A stretch of 64,000 bases of DNA from Marilutibacter aestuarii. Lineage in GTDB: Bacteria > Pseudomonadota > Gammaproteobacteria > Xanthomonadales > Xanthomonadaceae. The notes beneath the pieces were generated by a model, which did not search any database, was not told where the DNA came from, and worked only from the letters and a program-made list of their open reading frames with translations. Below are positions 62,601 through 64,000 of this stretch, in pieces. The stretch's first letter is position 1. Every line of letters starts with the position of its first letter. Made by a program: the position numbers and the translations under genes. Where the stretch lies: contig NZ_VICE01000133.1 of the NCBI RefSeq assembly GCF_006546775.1, positions 1-64,000 of the forward strand, read 5' to 3'.

Positions 62601-63485
62601 ATGCGCCAGGTATTCAGCAGTCCCCGCGTTGAGAACGTCGAAGCCGTCGCCCGGTTGCTGGCCGAGGCCGGCATCGAGGTCCGCATCACCGATGGCCGCT
62701 CGTACCGCGGCAATCGTCGCGGCAACTTCAGCTACCGCGACAGCAGCGGGCCGAAGGCGGCCGTCTGGGTGGTGCAGTCCAGCGACCAGGTCCGTGCCCG
62801 CGAGATCCTCCGCGAGGCGGGGCTGATCGACTCCACCCGCCAGCGCGACAGCTTCGTGGCGAACTTCCGCGAACCGGAAGCGACGACGGCAGGGGGCGAT
62901 GCGCGTCAGCGCCGTGTGGTCCGCATCAAGTACGCCATGCTCGTGGTGCTGCTCATCGCCGCGGGCGCACTCACCGTGCACATGATCCGCAACCGTCCCC
63001 AGGCCACCGGCCCCGCGGTCAGCACGCCGACGATTCCGCAGCCATTGCCCGAGCGGCAGGAAGCGCGCGAGCCCTTCGACGGCAGCATCCAGCCCACCCT
63101 CACGGCGATCGCCGAGGCCGTATTCGTGCACGAGCTGGGCGGGGTCCGGCTCGACATCGCCTGCATGTCGGTCGACGGCCACGATGCACCCGCGCCGCTC
63201 ATCGAGGCGGTGCAGGCGCGCCTGGGCGACACGGGCGTCCAGCTGGTGTCGTCGTCGAACTGCGAGCGCTTCGCCGACGAGGACCCCGGCAGCCGCCACC
63301 GGGCGAGCGGCCGGCCGGCGATGCTGGTCGACGTCGGGCGCTTCCGCGCGCACGCCGCCGACGCCGGCGAGGTGGAGTACACCGCGTACCACCATCGCCT
63401 GTTCGCGACCTACAGGACGCTTGAGGTGCGGCGCATCGAGGGCCGCTGGCAGGTCGTGAAGGTGTTGCGCGGCGCGTCGATCTGA
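62601..63485 (+). CDS. DUF2007-like membrane protein ('pathogenicity-like' protein type)
   Basis: This 294-aa protein has an N-terminal DUF2007-like domain (RQVFSSPRVENVEAVARLLAEAGIEV ... VVQSSDQVRAREILREAGLI), one transmembrane helix at about 113-131 (MLVVLLIAAGALTVHMI) and a periplasmic domain of about 150 residues ending YRTLEVRRIEGRWQVVKVL. Similar genes in Xanthomonas carry the label pathogenicity-like, without a known mechanism. It follows tesB by 2 bp. Confidence 0.8.
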   Translation: MRQVFSSPRVENVEAVARLLAEAGIEVRITDGRSYRGNRRGNFSYRDSSGPKAAVWVVQSSDQVRAREILREAGLIDSTRQRDSFVANFREPEATTAGGDARQRRVVRIKYAMLVVLLIAAGALTVHMIRNRPQATGPAVSTPTIPQPLPERQEAREPFDGSIQPTLTAIAEAVFVHELGGVRLDIACMSVDGHDAPAPLIEAVQARLGDTGVQLVSSSNCERFADEDPGSRHRASGRPAMLVDVGRFRAHAADAGEVEYTAYHHRLFATYRTLEVRRIEGRWQVVKVLRGASI

Positions 63486-63584
63486 GGCCACGCCGGGGCC
63501 GGGCGGCGGCACCGTCACGTTTTCCGCCGCGCTTCGTCTTGGGACCAGGATGCGCGGCCTTGGCGCATCGAACCGGAGAACCCC

Positions 63585-64000
63585 ATGAACGCCATCGCCG
63601 CCGATTTCGACATCGACCAGCTGGTTGAACACCACCTGCCCGCCGCCCGGCGCGGCGACGGCGAGGCCTATGCCCGCATCGTCGGCGCCTGCCAGAACTC
63701 GATCACCGCCATCGCCCTGGCGATCGTCCGCGACGTGGCCACGAGCGAGGACATCGCCCAGGAAGCCTTCCTGAAGGCCTGGCAAGGCCTGGACACGTTG
63801 AAGAACCAGGCCAGCTTCCTGCCCTGGCTGCGGCAGATCACCCGCAATCTCGCCCGCGACTACCTGCGCGCCACCCGTACCCGCCCGATGACGGGCTCCG
63901 GCGCGGAGGTGGCGATCAACATGGCCGCCGACCCCTCGCCCTCGCCCGCCGAGCGCCTGTTGCGGACCGAAGAGGAGCAGGCGGCCGCCGACATCATCTC
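63585..64000 (+). CDS. ECF-type RNA polymerase sigma factor, 5' part (runs off right edge)
   Basis: About 138 codons are visible, open to the last base. Region 2 is clear: YARIVGACQNSITAIALAIVRDVATSEDIAQEAFLKAWQGL (core-binding and -10 recognition), then FLPWLRQITRNLARDYLRATR. Region 4 would begin just past the edge. CCGGAGAA precedes the ATG by 4 nt. The 99 bp before it after the DUF2007-like gene show no clear promoter. An anti-sigma partner would be expected downstream. Confidence 0.92.
   Translation, partial: MNAIAADFDIDQLVEHHLPAARRGDGEAYARIVGACQNSITAIALAIVRDVATSEDIAQEAFLKAWQGLDTLKNQASFLPWLRQITRNLARDYLRATRTRPMTGSGAEVAINMAADPSPSPAERLLRTEEEQAAADII

Overview
The window is high-GC chromosomal DNA from a gammaproteobacterium, most likely of the family Xanthomonadaceae (Lysobacter/Luteimonas-like). 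Three things point there: the lexA promoter carries TTAGTAGCAATACTACTAA, one base from the Xanthomonas SOS box; the recX-recA-lexA-pncC and csrA-alaS blocks lie side by side; and housekeeping proteins such as RlmKL, Ffh and TrmD have gammaproteobacterial architecture. Genes are dense on both strands. There is no rRNA operon, CRISPR array, transposase or integrase.

Layout. 1-8.8 kb: a large NRPS-PKS gene running off the left edge, a small J-domain membrane protein, an EpsB-type (PEP-CTERM-associated) sugar transferase and an Sfp-type phosphopantetheinyl transferase; together they look like the edge of a specialised-metabolite or exopolysaccharide locus. 8.9-15.8 kb: tRNA-Arg(ACG), tRNA-Ser(GCT), csrA, alaS, recX, recA, lexA and pncC, all leftward. 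15.8-21.3 kb: a TonB-dependent receptor facing away from a SulP transporter/universal stress protein pair. 21.3-23.9 kb: an arsRC-acr3-arsH operon whose genes overlap by ATGA. 24-30.6 kb: mutS, a glutathione transferase, a putative 2OG-Fe(II) oxygenase, and katG behind an OxyR-like site. 30.6-33.8 kb: two copies of a palindromic repeat, a methionine gamma-lyase-like gene divergent from an Lrp-type regulator, a DUF937 gene and hslR.

33.9-43.4 kb holds the ribosome/SRP block rplS-trmD-rimM-rpsP ... ffh / ypjD-like gene, interrupted between ffh and rpsP by a secreted subtilase and a membrane acyltransferase. 43.5-48.3 kb: a MarR-controlled EmrAB-type efflux operon with its own outer-membrane factor. 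48.4-54.8 kb: purU, radA, a VOC protein, an orphan nucleotide-sugar dehydrogenase, a histidine phosphatase, a pirin and a small secreted protein. 54.8-55.5 kb: a repeat-rich intergenic stretch with two more palindromic repeat copies and a GTTGCC hexanucleotide array. 55.5-64 kb: aqpZ, a DUF3861 gene, a second pirin, the MOSC-hydrolase-rlmKL operon, an ampD-like amidase, tesB, a DUF2007-like membrane protein, and an ECF sigma factor running off the right edge.

Regulatory signals visible directly include the LexA box on lexA, an inverted repeat over arsR, an inverted repeat over the -35 of the marR-emr operon, an OxyR-type half-site before katG and a good sigma70 promoter for csrA. In lexA, arsR and marR the predicted -10 sits only a few bases before the start codon, which suggests leaderless or nearly leaderless transcripts for these self-regulated repressors. 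The least ordinary parts are the left-edge NRPS-PKS with its half condensation domain, the insertion between ffh and rpsP, and the repeat/microsatellite region before aqpZ.
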